In this document: one piece after another, positions 8,581-17,489 of the stretch
How the letters are laid out: every line of letters starts with the position of its first letter
Numbering within the stretch: the stretch's first letter is position 1
Translations under genes and position numbers: made by a program
Notes under the pieces: generated by a model
What the model was told of the DNA's origin: nothing
Seen by the model: only the letters and a program-made list of their open reading frames with translations
Database searches by the model: none
Assembly (NCBI GenBank): GCA_002025645.1
Contig: CP018783.1
Location: forward strand, 620,001-684,000
Origin: Curtobacterium pusillum
Lineage (GTDB): Bacteria; Actinomycetota; Actinomycetes; Actinomycetales; Microbacteriaceae
Length of the DNA stretch: 64,000 bases
Direction: 5' to 3'

Positions 8581-9576
8581 TCAGTCCTCGCCATCCAGGA
8601 TCGAGTCCGGCTGGATGTCGATCCGGGCGCCCGTGAGCTTGGCGGCGAGGCGGGCGTTCTGCCCTTCCTTGCCGATCGCGAGCGACAGCTGGTAGTCCGG
8701 CACGAGGGCGCGGACGGCCTTCGTCGAGGCGTCGAGCACGAACGCGCTCGTCACCTTGGCGGGCGACAGGGCGCTCGCGACGAACGAGGCGAGGTCGGAC
8801 GAGTAGTCGACGATGTCGATCTTCTCGGCGCCGAGCTCGGTCGTCACGGCACGCACGCGGGCACCGAGCTCACCGATGCACGCGCCCTTCGCGTTCACGC
8901 CGGGCTCGTTCGCCTTGACCGCGATCTTCGTGCGGTGGCCGGCCTCTCGAGCGAGCGAGGTGATCTCGACGACACCGGACGCGATCTCCGGGACCTCGAG
9001 CGCGAACAGCTTCCGGACCAGGCCCGGGTGCGTACGGGACACCGTGATCTGCGGGCCCTTGGCACCGCGGCCGACGCTCGTGACGTACACGCGGATGCGG
9101 GACCCGTGCTTGTAGTCCTCGCCCGGCACCTGCTCCTCCGGCGGCAGGATCGCTTCGACCGTGCCGAGGTCGACGTGCACCATCTTCGGGTTCGGGCCCT
9201 GCTGGACCACCCCCGCGACGATGTCGCCTTCCTTCCCGCGGAACTCGCCGAGGATCTTGTCGTCGCCGATGTCGCGCAGACGCTGGTTGATGACCTGCTT
9301 GGCGGCGAACGCGGCGATGCGGCCGAAGTCACTGGGCTGGTCGACGGCCTCGCCGATCACGGTGCCCTCGTCGTCGCGCTCGGGCACGTAGACGGAGACC
9401 TCGCCCGACTTGCGGTCGAGCTCGACGCGGGTCTGCGCGTCGACGGGCTCCTCGTTCTCCGTGCGGTGCTTCTGGTACGCCGTCAGGATGGCCTGTTCGA
9501 TGATCTGGACGAGTTCGTCGAACGGGATCTCCCGCTCACGCTCCATGAGTCGCAGGACTGCGAGATCGATCTTCAC
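8581..9576 (-). CDS. nusA: Transcription termination/antitermination factor NusA
   Basis: NusA binds RNA polymerase and nascent RNA and controls pausing, termination and antitermination. The 331 residues match the short actinobacterial form: an N-terminal polymerase-binding domain (about 1-125), an S1 domain (about 130-200, with VHVDLGTVEAILPPEEQVPG) and two KH domains (CIGELGARVRAVTTEL; LAIGKEGQNARLAAKLTG), with no C-terminal acidic repeats. GTG 9576 has a GGAGG five bases upstream. rimP, which normally precedes nusA, is absent. Confidence 0.96.
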   Translation of the reverse strand: MKIDLAVLRLMEREREIPFDELVQIIEQAILTAYQKHRTENEEPVDAQTRVELDRKSGEVSVYVPERDDEGTVIGEAVDQPSDFGRIAAFAAKQVINQRLRDIGDDKILGEFRGKEGDIVAGVVQQGPNPKMVHVDLGTVEAILPPEEQVPGEDYKHGSRIRVYVTSVGRGAKGPQITVSRTHPGLVRKLFALEVPEIASGVVEITSLAREAGHRTKIAVKANEPGVNAKGACIGELGARVRAVTTELGAEKIDIVDYSSDLASFVASALSPAKVTSAFVLDASTKAVRALVPDYQLSLAIGKEGQNARLAAKLTGARIDIQPDSILDGED

Positions 9577-9674
9577 CGAGGGCCTCCGTATTCAGATGAG
9601 TCGCTCCCGCGGATGGAACCGCGCGGAAGTCGGCGACCAGACTACCGCACTGCGGGTCGCGGACCCGGCCTGAC

Positions 9675-9722
9675 GACGGACTGGAGGCGCGGTGCCAGCT
9701 GGCACCGCGCCTCCCGTCCGTC
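9675..9722. repeat. Near-perfect 48-bp palindrome between proS and nusA (family R1, likely terminator)
   Basis: The core 9683-9714 is a perfect 32-bp palindrome beginning GGAGGCGCGGTGCC and centred on AGCT. Pairing extends to 9675-9722 with one mismatch. The outer arm, GGACTGGAGGCGCG, recurs at 16346-16360 and 61066-61080. It lies 27 bases past the proS stop, so termination is a natural role, yet the shared arm sequence marks it as a repeat family. Confidence 0.8.
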
Positions 9723-9749
9723 CTGCTGTCGCGTCGAGGACGCGACCCG

Positions 9750-11501
9750 CTAGATCGCGCGCACCGCGTCGAGCAGTTCCGCGACCGGCACGTCGCGGCG
9801 TTCGCCGCTCGCGCGGTCCCACAGCTCGACGACGCCGTCGGCGGCGCCGCGACCGGCGACCACCACGATCGGCATGCCGAGGAGCTCGGCGTCGCGGAGC
9901 TTCACACCGGGCGAGACCTTCGGCCGGTCGTCGTACACGACCTCGAAGCGCTCGCCCTCGAGCCGCGCGACGAGGTCCGTCGCCAGCTCGTAGGCGACCT
10001 CGTCCCTGCCGGTGGCGACCACGTGCACGTCGAACGGGGCGACGTTCTTCGGCCAGGCCAGCCCCTTCTCGTCGTTGTGCGCCTCGGCCAGGATCGCCAG
10101 GATGCGCGTCACGCCGATGCCGTACGAGCCCATCGTGACCGTGCGGAGCTTGCCGTTCTCGTCCTGCACCTTGAGACCGAGCGCCTCGGCGTACTTGCGG
10201 CCGAGCTGGAAGACGTGCCCGATCTCCATGCCACGGGCCGTCTCGAGCGGGCCGGAGCCGTCCGGTGCCGGGTCGCCAGCACGCACGTCGGACACCTCGG
10301 CCACGCCGTCGGCGACGAAGTCACGCCCGGCGACCAGGCCGGAGACGTGCACGCCGCGCTCGTTCGCGCCCGTGATCCAGGCGGTGCCGTCGACCACGCG
10401 CGGATCGACGAAGTAGCGGATGCCGGTCGCGCTGTCTGCACCGAGGACCTGCGGGCCGATGTAGCCCTTGACCAGGCCCTTGTGCTTCCGGAAGTCGTCG
10501 TCGCCCGCTGCCTCGACCTCGGCCGGTGCGAACGCCACCTCGGCACGCTTGAGGTCGACGTCACGGTCGCCGGGGAGGCCGACGACGACGACCTCGCGGG
10601 TGCCGTCCAGGTGCGTCAGGGCGAGCACGACGTTCTTCAGCGTGTCGGCTGCGGTCCACGGGGCACCGTCGCGCGGGGCGACCTCGTTCGCGTGGGCGAC
10701 GAGCGTGTCGATCGTCGGCGTGTCCGACGCGGGCAGGAGGACGGGCTCGGGCTGCCCCTCGATCGGCAGGGCGTCCGGCACCGGGGTGACGTACGCCTCG
10801 ACGTTCGCCGCGTATCCGTTCGCGCTGCGGACGAAGGTGTCCTCGCCGACGCCGATCGGGTGCAGGAACTCCTCGGACTTCGAGCCGCCCATCGCGCCGG
10901 CGTCCGCCTTGACGATGACGTACTCGAGGCCCAGCCGGGCGAAGATCTTCTCGTACGCGTCACGCATGACCTGGTAGCTGCGCTCGAGGCCCTCGTCGGT
11001 GAGGTCGAACGAGTACGCGTCCTTCATCGTGAACTCGCGGCCGCGCAGGAGGCCGGCGCGGGGGCGTGCCTCGTCGCGGTACTTGTCCTGGATCTGGAAG
11101 AGCGTGACCGGGAGGTCCTTGTACGACGAGTACAGGTCCTTCACCAGGAGCGCGAACATCTCCTCGTGCGTGGGCGCCAGGAGGTAGTCGGCGCCCTTGC
11201 GGTCCTGCAGGCGGAACATGCCGTCGCCGTACTCGGTCCAGCGGTTCGTCGCCTCGTACGGCTCGCGCGGCAGGAGGGCCGGCAGGAGGACCTCCTGTGC
11301 GCCGGCGGCCACCATCTCCTGGCGGATGATGCCCTCGATGCGCGCACGCACCCGCAGGCCGAGCGGCAGCCAGGCGAAGATGCCCGGGGCCTGGCGACGG
11401 ACGTAGCCGGCGCGGACGAGCAGCTTCGCGCTCGTCACCTCGGCGTCGGAGGGGTCGTCGCGGAGCGTACGGAGGAACAGATGCGAAAGCCGTGTGACCA
11501 C
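9750..11501 (-). CDS. proS: Prolyl-tRNA synthetase
   Basis: Class II synthetase charging tRNA-Pro. The 583 residues fit the bacterial-type enzyme with the editing (INS) domain between motifs 2 and 3. Visible are [19 protein letters not shown] (motif 2 region), [20 protein letters not shown], the YbaK-like editing insert (about 230-390) and the C-terminal anticodon-binding domain ([35 protein letters not shown]). GTG 11501 is preceded at six bases by TAGGCT and lacks a Shine-Dalgarno sequence, so it is probably leaderless. Confidence 0.97.
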   Translation of the reverse strand: MVTRLSHLFLRTLRDDPSDAEVTSAKLLVRAGYVRRQAPGIFAWLPLGLRVRARIEGIIRQEMVAAGAQEVLLPALLPREPYEATNRWTEYGDGMFRLQDRKGADYLLAPTHEEMFALLVKDLYSSYKDLPVTLFQIQDKYRDEARPRAGLLRGREFTMKDAYSFDLTDEGLERSYQVMRDAYEKIFARLGLEYVIVKADAGAMGGSKSEEFLHPIGVGEDTFVRSANGYAANVEAYVTPVPDALPIEGQPEPVLLPASDTPTIDTLVAHANEVAPRDGAPWTAADTLKNVVLALTHLDGTREVVVVGLPGDRDVDLKRAEVAFAPAEVEAAGDDDFRKHKGLVKGYIGPQVLGADSATGIRYFVDPRVVDGTAWITGANERGVHVSGLVAGRDFVADGVAEVSDVRAGDPAPDGSGPLETARGMEIGHVFQLGRKYAEALGLKVQDENGKLRTVTMGSYGIGVTRILAILAEAHNDEKGLAWPKNVAPFDVHVVATGRDEVAYELATDLVARLEGERFEVVYDDRPKVSPGVKLRDAELLGMPIVVVAGRGAADGVVELWDRASGERRDVPVAELLDAVRAI

Positions 11502-11507
11502 GGGCCA

Positions 11508-11513
11508 AGCCTA
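11508..11513 (-). promoter_or_regulatory. -10 element (TAGGCT) for leaderless proS
   Basis: TAGGCT, six-base spacer TGGCCC, then GTG on the minus strand. The hexamer is identical to that of mutY. No recognisable -35. Confidence 0.5.
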
Positions 11514-11533
11514 GCGGCGCGCGGGGCCGGTAC

Positions 11534-11690
11534 TGCGTGCGTGCGCGAACCTCGCACCGTGCGAGGTCCCGGGGCGGACGGTGCGAGGTTCCGTGCAGTG
11601 TGCGAGGCACGCGACCTCGCACACCGCGCGGAACCTCGCACACTGCCTCGGGCGCTGGGCGCCACCTCGCACCGTGCGACGGCGCGCGCC
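11534..11690. repeat. Cluster of GTGCGAGG / CCTCGCAC palindromic repeats with 27-bp hairpin (family R2)
   Basis: The spacer between the ispG stop and the proS start is filled with the same units as 352-490. The strongest structure pairs 11581-11607 with 11615-11641 (25 of 27 positions) around a 7-base loop; each arm carries two copies of the unit (GTGCGAGGTTCCG and GTGTGCGAGG). A second palindrome, CCTCGCACCGTGCGAGG, lies near 11548-11564. No coding frame is evident. Confidence 0.7.
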
Positions 11691-11694
11691 GGTG

Positions 11695-12846
11695 CTAGGA
11701 CGTGACGACGAGGGGCTTGCCGGTACCGGCCGCAGGACCCATGTCCTCGGCGAGACGGTTCGCCTCGGTGATGAGCGTCTCGACGATCTCGGCCTCCGGA
11801 ACGGTCTTGATGACCTGCCCCTTGACGAAGATCTGCCCCTTGCCGTTGCCCGACGCGACGCCGAGGTCGGCCTCGCGGGCCTCGCCCGGACCGTTCACGA
11901 CGCAGCCCATGACGGCGACGCGGAGCGGGACGGTCATGCCCTCGAGCCCCTTGGTGACGTCGTTCGCCAACTGGTAGACGTCGACCTGCGCGCGGCCGCA
12001 GCTCGGGCAGGAGACGATCTCGAGCTTGCGCTCGCGGAGGTTCAGGGACTGCAGGATCTGCAGGCCGACCTTCACCTCCTGCGCGGGCGGGGCGGAGAGC
12101 GACACGCGGATGGTGTCGCCGATGCCCTCGGCGAGCAGGATGCCGAACGCCGTGGCGCTCTTGATGGTGCCCTGGAACTCCGGACCGGCCTCGGTCACGC
12201 CGAGGTGCAGCGGCCAGTCCCCCGCCGCGGCGAGCTGGCGGTAGGCCTTCACCATGACGATCGGGTCGTTGTGCTTGACCGAGATCTTGAAGTCGTGGAA
12301 GTCGTGCTCCTCGAACAGGCTCGCTTCCCAGACGGCTGACTCGACGAGCGCCTCGGGCGTGGCCTTGCCGTACTTCTGGAGCAGGCTGGGCTCGAGCGAC
12401 CCGGCGTTGACACCGATGCGGAGGCTCACTCCCGCGTCCTTCGCGGCACGGGCGATGGCACCGACCTGGTCGTCGAACTTCCGGATGTTGCCCGGGTTGA
12501 CACGGACCGCGGCGCACCCGGCGTCGATGGCCTGGAAGACGTACTTCGGCTGGAAGTGGATGTCGGCGATGACCGGGATCTGCGACTTCTTCGCGATGAT
12601 CGGCAGCGCGTCGGCGTCGTCCTGCGTCGGGACCGCCACGCGGACGATGTCGCAACCGGAGGCCGTGAGTTCAGCGATCTGCTGCAGCGTCGCGTTGATG
12701 TTCGTCGTCGGCGTCGTGGTCATCGACTGGACGGACACCGGCGCGTCGCCGCCCACGAGCACCTTGCCGACCCGGATCTGCCGGGACTTGCGGCGCGGGG
12801 CGAGGGTTTCCGGGACTTTCGGCAGACCGAGGTTCACTGCAGGCAC
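11695..12846 (-). CDS. ispG: 4-hydroxy-3-methylbut-2-enyl diphosphate synthase
   Basis: IspG is the [4Fe-4S] enzyme that reductively converts MEcPP to HMBPP in the MEP pathway of isoprenoid synthesis. SVQSMTTT opens the TIM-barrel and VRVNPGNI follows. The cluster ligands are in SCPSCGR and [11 protein letters not shown] near the C-terminus. I prefer GTG 12846 (383 residues, beginning VPAVNLG) because TAGAGT lies 7 bases upstream and homologs usually start at this point; GTG 12855 adds three residues. dxr of the same pathway is nearby. Confidence 0.95.
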   Translation of the reverse strand: MPAVNLGLPKVPETLAPRRKSRQIRVGKVLVGGDAPVSVQSMTTTPTTNINATLQQIAELTASGCDIVRVAVPTQDDADALPIIAKKSQIPVIADIHFQPKYVFQAIDAGCAAVRVNPGNIRKFDDQVGAIARAAKDAGVSLRIGVNAGSLEPSLLQKYGKATPEALVESAVWEASLFEEHDFHDFKISVKHNDPIVMVKAYRQLAAAGDWPLHLGVTEAGPEFQGTIKSATAFGILLAEGIGDTIRVSLSAPPAQEVKVGLQILQSLNLRERKLEIVSCPSCGRAQVDVYQLANDVTKGLEGMTVPLRVAVMGCVVNGPGEAREADLGVASGNGKGQIFVKGQVIKTVPEAEIVETLITEANRLAEDMGPAAGTGKPLVVTS

Positions 12847-12853
12847 GAGGTGC

Positions 12854-12859
12854 ACTCTA
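12854..12859 (-). promoter_or_regulatory. -10 element (TAGAGT) for ispG
   Basis: TAGAGT on the minus strand ends 7 bases before GTG 12846, supporting that start and a leaderless or one-base leader transcript. Confidence 0.4.
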
Positions 12860-12882
12860 CGCGCAGTGGTCGGGCGTTCGGA

Positions 12883-13443
12883 TCAGACGACCGTGATGAG
12901 CGGCGCGTAGAGCCGCATCGTCGCGAGTGCCCGCTCGTGGTCGTCGTCGCTCGCGCCGGCGCAGGCGTCCGCCACGACGGTCACGGTGGCCCCGGCGTCC
13001 GCGGCCGCCAGCGCGGTGGACAGGACGCAGCAGTCGGTCGACACGCCGACCAGGACGAGGTGCGGGTGGTCGCCGGTGACTGCCTGGAGGCTCGTCCCCC
13101 ACTTGCCGAAGGTCGTCTCGGTGACGACGGGGTCGCGTCGGTCGGCCGCGGCGGTCCGGAACGGTTCGGTCAGGTCCCAGAGCGGGTCGGTGTCCGGCAC
13201 GAGTGCGAACGGCCAGTCGCGGTAGTACGGCACCCAGGCACCCTGCGGGTGCTCCGGTGCGACGAAGCGGGTGAAGACCGTGCGGCCGGTGAACCGCGGG
13301 AGCAGTCGCTCGATGCCCGCCGCGGCGTGGTCGTAGCGCGGGGTGGCCCAGGGACTGTCGCCGGTGAAGACCTCCTGCATGTCGACCACCACGAGCCACG
13401 CGTCGTCGGGCACACCCGCGACCGCCGCGTCGACCGCGCTCAT
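12883..13443 (-). CDS. Isochorismatase-family cysteine hydrolase
   Basis: A 186-residue member of the fold that includes nicotinamidase, biuret/ureidoacrylate and isochorismate hydrolases. The catalytic triad is visible: Asp in VVVDMQEVF (about 21), Lys in TFGKWGTS (about 107) and Cys in VSTDCCVLSTAL (about 140). ATG 13443 overlaps the stop of the upstream permease gene (ATGA), so the two are translationally coupled. Pairing with an NCS1 permease suggests hydrolysis of an imported nitrogen compound such as a pyrimidine- or hydantoin-related ring product. Substrate cannot be told from sequence. Confidence 0.85.
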   Translation of the reverse strand: MSAVDAAVAGVPDDAWLVVVDMQEVFTGDSPWATPRYDHAAAGIERLLPRFTGRTVFTRFVAPEHPQGAWVPYYRDWPFALVPDTDPLWDLTEPFRTAAADRRDPVVTETTFGKWGTSLQAVTGDHPHLVLVGVSTDCCVLSTALAAADAGATVTVVADACAGASDDDHERALATMRLYAPLITVV

Positions 13444-14885
13444 GCCTGCTCCTGCCGGCGGACCGATCCCCGCGCGAAGAGCAGCGTGCCGAGGAACCCG
13501 ACGACGAGTGCCACGAGGACGCCGAGGTTCGCGTACGCCCACGCACCGGTGCGCCCGCCGAGGCCGAACGGTTCGAGCAGGTACCCCTGCCAGTTCAGCC
13601 AGGCCGGCACGCCGTAGGTGTTCGTCACGAGCCCCCACCCGAGGGCGGTCCCGACGACGACGAGGCCGACGGCGAGCCACCGGACGTCGCCGTAGCGCCC
13701 GCGACGGTCCTCGAGCTCACCCTCGGCGTACGGCGCCCGACGGATCACCACGTCGGCCACGAACACCCCGCACCACGCGGCGATCGGGACACCAAGGGTG
13801 ACGAGGAACGCCTGGAACGGCTGGATGAACGAGTCGGCGAAGAACACCACGTAGACGGCGCCGGCGACCATGAACACGCCGTCCACCCCGGCCGCCACCG
13901 GACGCGGGATGCGGATGCCGGCGCTCAGCAGCGCCAGCCCGGAGCTGTAGATGTCGAGCACGGCGCCACCGACCAGTCCGAGCACCGCGACGAGGGCGAA
14001 CGGGATGAGGAACCAGACCGGCAGCACGGTCGTGAGCGCCCCGATCGGGTCGGCGCCGATGGCCGCGTTGAGGTCCTTCGACGAGCCGGCGAGCAGGACG
14101 CCGAGCACGACGAGCACGATCGGCGCGAGTGCACCGCCGAACGTGGTCCACCAGACGACCCCGCGGGTCGAGGCCGAGCGCGGCAGGTACCGGGAGTAGT
14201 CCGCCGCCGCGTTCACCCAGCCGAGCCCGAACCCGGTCATCACGAGGACGAGTGCCCCGACCACGTTCTGGGCGCTCCCGGACGGCAGCGCTGCGATCGC
14301 ACCGAGGTCGATCGAGGGCAGCGCGAGCACGACGTAGACGATCGTGAGCACCGCGGTGATCACCGTGATCCAGGTCTGCAGGCGCATGATCACGTCGAAC
14401 CCGGCGATCCCGGCACCGACCACCAGGGCCGCGACCACCACGAGCGCGACGAGCTTCGTCAGGACGCCGCCGTCCCAGCCGAGCTCACGGAACACGGTCG
14501 ACGTCGCGAGGACCGCCAGGGACGCGAGCGCGGTCTCCCACCCGACGGTGAGGATCCAGCTGAGGAACGCCGGCAGGCGGTTTCCGCGGACGCCGAACGC
14601 CGCCCGGCCGAGGACCATCGTCGGCGCCGAACCGCGCTTGCCGGCGATCGCCACGATCCCGCACAGCAGGAACGAGAACGCCACCCCGATGACGGAGACG
14701 ATCGTGGCCTGCCAGAAGGAGATGCCGAACCCGAGGACGAACGAGCCGTAGGCCAGGCCGAGCACCGAGATGTTCGCAGCGAACCACGGCCAGAAGAGGT
14801 CCCTCGGGCGTCCCTTCCGGTCGGACTCGGCGATGACGTCGGTGCCCTGCCGCTCGACCGTGCGGACTTCCGGAGCTGTGCTCAT
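13440..14885 (-). CDS. NCS1-family purine/cytosine-type permease
   Basis: A 481-residue transporter with about twelve hydrophobic helices, of the nucleobase:cation symporter-1 family (cytosine, allantoin, hydantoin, uracil). The N-terminal DLFWPWFAANISVLGLAYGS and the helix-3 region LSWILTVGWETALASLAVL are characteristic. GFGLGWVNAAADYSRYLPR is the conserved stretch near helix 6. ATG 14885 has TACGCT exactly six bases upstream, so the transcript is probably leaderless. It is co-transcribed with the cysteine hydrolase. Confidence 0.88.
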   Translation of the reverse strand: MSTAPEVRTVERQGTDVIAESDRKGRPRDLFWPWFAANISVLGLAYGSFVLGFGISFWQATIVSVIGVAFSFLLCGIVAIAGKRGSAPTMVLGRAAFGVRGNRLPAFLSWILTVGWETALASLAVLATSTVFRELGWDGGVLTKLVALVVVAALVVGAGIAGFDVIMRLQTWITVITAVLTIVYVVLALPSIDLGAIAALPSGSAQNVVGALVLVMTGFGLGWVNAAADYSRYLPRSASTRGVVWWTTFGGALAPIVLVVLGVLLAGSSKDLNAAIGADPIGALTTVLPVWFLIPFALVAVLGLVGGAVLDIYSSGLALLSAGIRIPRPVAAGVDGVFMVAGAVYVVFFADSFIQPFQAFLVTLGVPIAAWCGVFVADVVIRRAPYAEGELEDRRGRYGDVRWLAVGLVVVGTALGWGLVTNTYGVPAWLNWQGYLLEPFGLGGRTGAWAYANLGVLVALVVGFLGTLLFARGSVRRQEQA

Positions 14886-14891
14886 GGACTG

Positions 14892-14897
14892 AGCGTA
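14892..14897 (-). promoter_or_regulatory. -10 element (TACGCT) for leaderless NCS1 permease
   Basis: TACGCT, spacer CAGTCC, ATG on the minus strand. It fits the TANNNT-N6-start pattern and makes the permease-hydrolase pair its own transcription unit, apart from rseP. Confidence 0.5.
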
Positions 14898-14919
14898 GTG
14901 CTCCGTCCGCGCCGCCTGG

Positions 14920-16254
14920 CTAGCCGAACAGGTTCACGGGCCGAACGATGTCGGCGTAGATGAGCAGCGCGCTCATGCCAGCGAGGAGGACCACCACGAC
15001 CATCGTCAGCGGCATGGTCTTCGCGAGGTCGATCGGCCCCGGATCCGCCTTGCCGACGAGCTTGAAGGAGCGACGCTTCACGGCCTCCCAGAGGGCACCG
15101 GCGATGTGCCCGCCGTCGAGCGGCAGGAGCGGCACCATGTTCAGGACGAACAGCCCGATGTTCAGCGACGCCAGGAGTCCGAGGATCGTGTAGGCCTTGT
15201 CGATCACCGGTACCCCGCTCATCGACGACACCTCGCCGATCGCCCGGCCGACGCCGACGACCGAGACCGGGCTGTCCTGCGACCGTTCCTGCGCTCCGAA
15301 CGCCGCGTTCCAGACCGCGACGAGTCGCTGCGGCAGGTCGATGATCAGGTGCGCGGACGCCGAGATCTGTGCACCCGTGGCCGGCAGCACCGTGGCGGGC
15401 GACTGCCGCACGAGCGACTGCCCGATGCTCACCCCGACCACGCCGACCTGCTGCGTCTTCGTGCTGCCGTCGTCGTTCTTCGCGACCGTGCCGTCGGCCG
15501 TGTAGACGTCACGCGTGGCGGTGGTCGGCGTGATGTGCAGCGTCTTCTCGGCACCGTCCCGCTCGACGACGACGGAGACGTCCTTGCCGGCGGACTCCTG
15601 GAACACCTCGGAGACCTCGGTGATGGTCGGGTCCTGCTTCCCGTTGACCGACAGCACGACGTCGCCGGGACGGATGCCGGCCTCCTTCGCCGGCGACACC
15701 GCATCGCCCGAGGCACACGTGGTGGCCTGGCTCGTCGGCAGGACGCAGTCGACGCTCGACGTGAAGGTGGTCGTGGGCGCCCCGAACCCGACGAGGAGTA
15801 CCCCGAACAGGAAGATGCCGATCACGAGGTTCATCGCGGGACCGGCGACCATCACGATGATGCGCTTCCACCAGACCAGCCGGTAGAACGCCCGGGAGTC
15901 GTCGCCGCCCGAGTCCGCGATCTGCTCGGCACTCGCCTGCCGGGCATCCTGCACGAAGGCGCCGTACATGCCGGTGTTCGTGATCGCATTGGCCCGCCCC
16001 GAGGCCCGCGGCTTCAGCATGCCGACCATCGAGATGTAGCCGCCGAGCAGGATCGGGCGGATGCCGTACTCCGTCTCGCCCCGCTTGAACGACCACATCG
16101 CCTTGCCGAAGCCCAGCGAGTACTGCGTCACCTTGACGTTGAACAGCTTCGCGAAGGACAGGTGGCCCAGCTCGTGGAGTCCGATCGAGACCAGCAGGCC
16201 GATGATGAAGACGACCACGCCGAGGACGAAGAGCAGGACGGATTCGACGGTCAC
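14920..16254 (-). CDS. rseP: Site-2 intramembrane zinc metalloprotease (RseP/RIP family)
   Basis: An M50 protease that cuts membrane-bound substrates such as anti-sigma factors within the bilayer. The zinc site HELGH is in the first helix (about residue 28-32 from GTG 16254), the third ligand is in VPLLPLDGGHIAG near the C-terminus, and a PDZ domain lies between (AGIRPGDVVLSVNG). I chose GTG 16254 (444 residues) over ATG 16281 because TACCCT lies exactly six bases before it, whereas no signal precedes 16281. It lies between dxr and the permease in the usual dxr-rseP order. Confidence 0.93.
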   Translation of the reverse strand: MTVESVLLFVLGVVVFIIGLLVSIGLHELGHLSFAKLFNVKVTQYSLGFGKAMWSFKRGETEYGIRPILLGGYISMVGMLKPRASGRANAITNTGMYGAFVQDARQASAEQIADSGGDDSRAFYRLVWWKRIIVMVAGPAMNLVIGIFLFGVLLVGFGAPTTTFTSSVDCVLPTSQATTCASGDAVSPAKEAGIRPGDVVLSVNGKQDPTITEVSEVFQESAGKDVSVVVERDGAEKTLHITPTTATRDVYTADGTVAKNDDGSTKTQQVGVVGVSIGQSLVRQSPATVLPATGAQISASAHLIIDLPQRLVAVWNAAFGAQERSQDSPVSVVGVGRAIGEVSSMSGVPVIDKAYTILGLLASLNIGLFVLNMVPLLPLDGGHIAGALWEAVKRRSFKLVGKADPGPIDLAKTMPLTMVVVVLLAGMSALLIYADIVRPVNLFG

Positions 16255-16260
16255 CGGGAA

Positions 16261-16266
16261 AGGGTA
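16261..16266 (-). promoter_or_regulatory. -10 element (TACCCT) deciding the rseP start
   Basis: TACCCT, spacer TTCCCG, GTG on the minus strand. If correct, the annotated first nine residues from ATG 16281 are untranscribed by this promoter. Confidence 0.45.
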
Positions 16267-16308
16267 CGGGACCGATCCCATGACGGAGCCGAGCGCGCCC
16301 TGGGAGGT

Positions 16309-16364
16309 GAGTCGTGCCTCCCGTCCGTCACGTGGTCACCACGCTCGGACTGGAGGCGCGACTC
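16309..16364. repeat. Large hairpin after dxr (family R1)
   Basis: Arms 16309-16327 and 16346-16364 pair at 17 of 19 positions (motif GCCTCCCGTCCG opposite CGGACTGGAGGC). The loop contains a second hairpin, CGTGG-TCA-CCACG. The left end lies upstream of rseP and the right end 3 bases from the dxr stop, so it probably terminates dxr transcription. The arm matches the palindrome at 9675-9722. Confidence 0.75.
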
Positions 16365-16367
16365 GCG

Positions 16368-17486
16368 TCAGCGGGACAGCGCGCGGTCCGCCGCGGTGCG
16401 CGCCCAGCGCTCCGCTGCCAGCACGCCCTGCAGGGAGGGCTCCCCCGGCGTGTGCTCCTCGACCACCCGCTCGACCGTGTCGACGATGTCGAGGAAGCCG
16501 ATCGCGCCCGCGTGGAACGCGGCGACCGCCTGTTCGTTCGCGGCGTTGAACACCGCGGGGAACGTGCCGCCGAGCTCGCCGACCTGCTTCGCGAGGGCGA
16601 CCGCGCCGAACGCGTCGGTGTCGAGCGGCTCGAAGGTCCACGTGCTCGCCGTCGTCCAGTCGAGCGGGACGCCGACGTGCGGGACGCGGTCCGGCCACGC
16701 GAGCCCGAGCGCGATCGGCAACCGCATGTCCGGCGGCGAGGCCTGCGCGATGGTCGAACCGTCCACGAACTCGACCATCGAGTGCACGATCGACTGCGCG
16801 TGCACCGTGACGTCGATGCGGTCGTAGGGGACGCCGAAGAGCAGGTGCGCCTCGATGACCTCGAGCCCCTTGTTGACGAGCGTCGCGGAGTTCGTCGTGA
16901 CGACCAGGCCCATGTCCCACGTCGGGTGTGCGAGGGCCTGCGCCGGCGTGACGTCACGGAGCTCGTCGCGTGAGCGGCCACGGAACGGACCACCGCTCGC
17001 GGTGAGGACCAGCCGACGGACCTCGTCCGGGGCCCCGGAACGGAGCGCCTGGGCGATCGCGGAGTGCTCGCTGTCGACGGGGACGATCTGCCCGGGGGCC
17101 GCGGCGGCCTGCACGAGCGGACCGCCGACGATCAGGCTCTCCTTGTTCGCCAGGGCGAGCGTCGCGCCGGACTCGAGCGCGGCCAGGGTCGGACCGAGGC
17201 CGACCGACCCGGTGATGCCGTTCAGGACGACGTCGGCCTCGACGCTGCGCACCAGGCGTTCCGAGTCCTCGGCGCCGAACGCGGTGTCACGGACGCCGAA
17301 GCGCTCGGCCTGCTCGGCGACGAGGTCACGGTTGCTGCCCGCGGTGAGGCCGACCACCTCGAAGCGGTCCGGGTTGCGGGCGACGACGTCGAGCGCCTGC
17401 GTGCCGATCGAGCCGGTGCTGCCGAGGACGACGATGCGGCGCTTCGCGGATGCCGCGGGGCGGTCGGAGGCGCCGGTCGCCGTCAC
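16368..17486 (-). CDS. dxr: 1-deoxy-D-xylulose 5-phosphate reductoisomerase
   Basis: Dxr (IspC) makes 2-C-methyl-D-erythritol 4-phosphate with NADPH, the first committed MEP step. The N-terminal Rossmann motif is [25 protein letters not shown] and [13 protein letters not shown] bear the substrate and metal residues, TASGGPFRG is the mobile-loop region, and the C-terminal domain contains [15 protein letters not shown]. Length 372 residues is normal. Its start lies 3 bases after the stop of the FKBP gene, indicating co-transcription. Confidence 0.97.
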   Translation of the reverse strand: MTATGASDRPAASAKRRIVVLGSTGSIGTQALDVVARNPDRFEVVGLTAGSNRDLVAEQAERFGVRDTAFGAEDSERLVRSVEADVVLNGITGSVGLGPTLAALESGATLALANKESLIVGGPLVQAAAAPGQIVPVDSEHSAIAQALRSGAPDEVRRLVLTASGGPFRGRSRDELRDVTPAQALAHPTWDMGLVVTTNSATLVNKGLEVIEAHLLFGVPYDRIDVTVHAQSIVHSMVEFVDGSTIAQASPPDMRLPIALGLAWPDRVPHVGVPLDWTTASTWTFEPLDTDAFGAVALAKQVGELGGTFPAVFNAANEQAVAAFHAGAIGFLDIVDTVERVVEEHTPGEPSLQGVLAAERWARTAADRALSR

Positions 17487-17489
17487 GGC

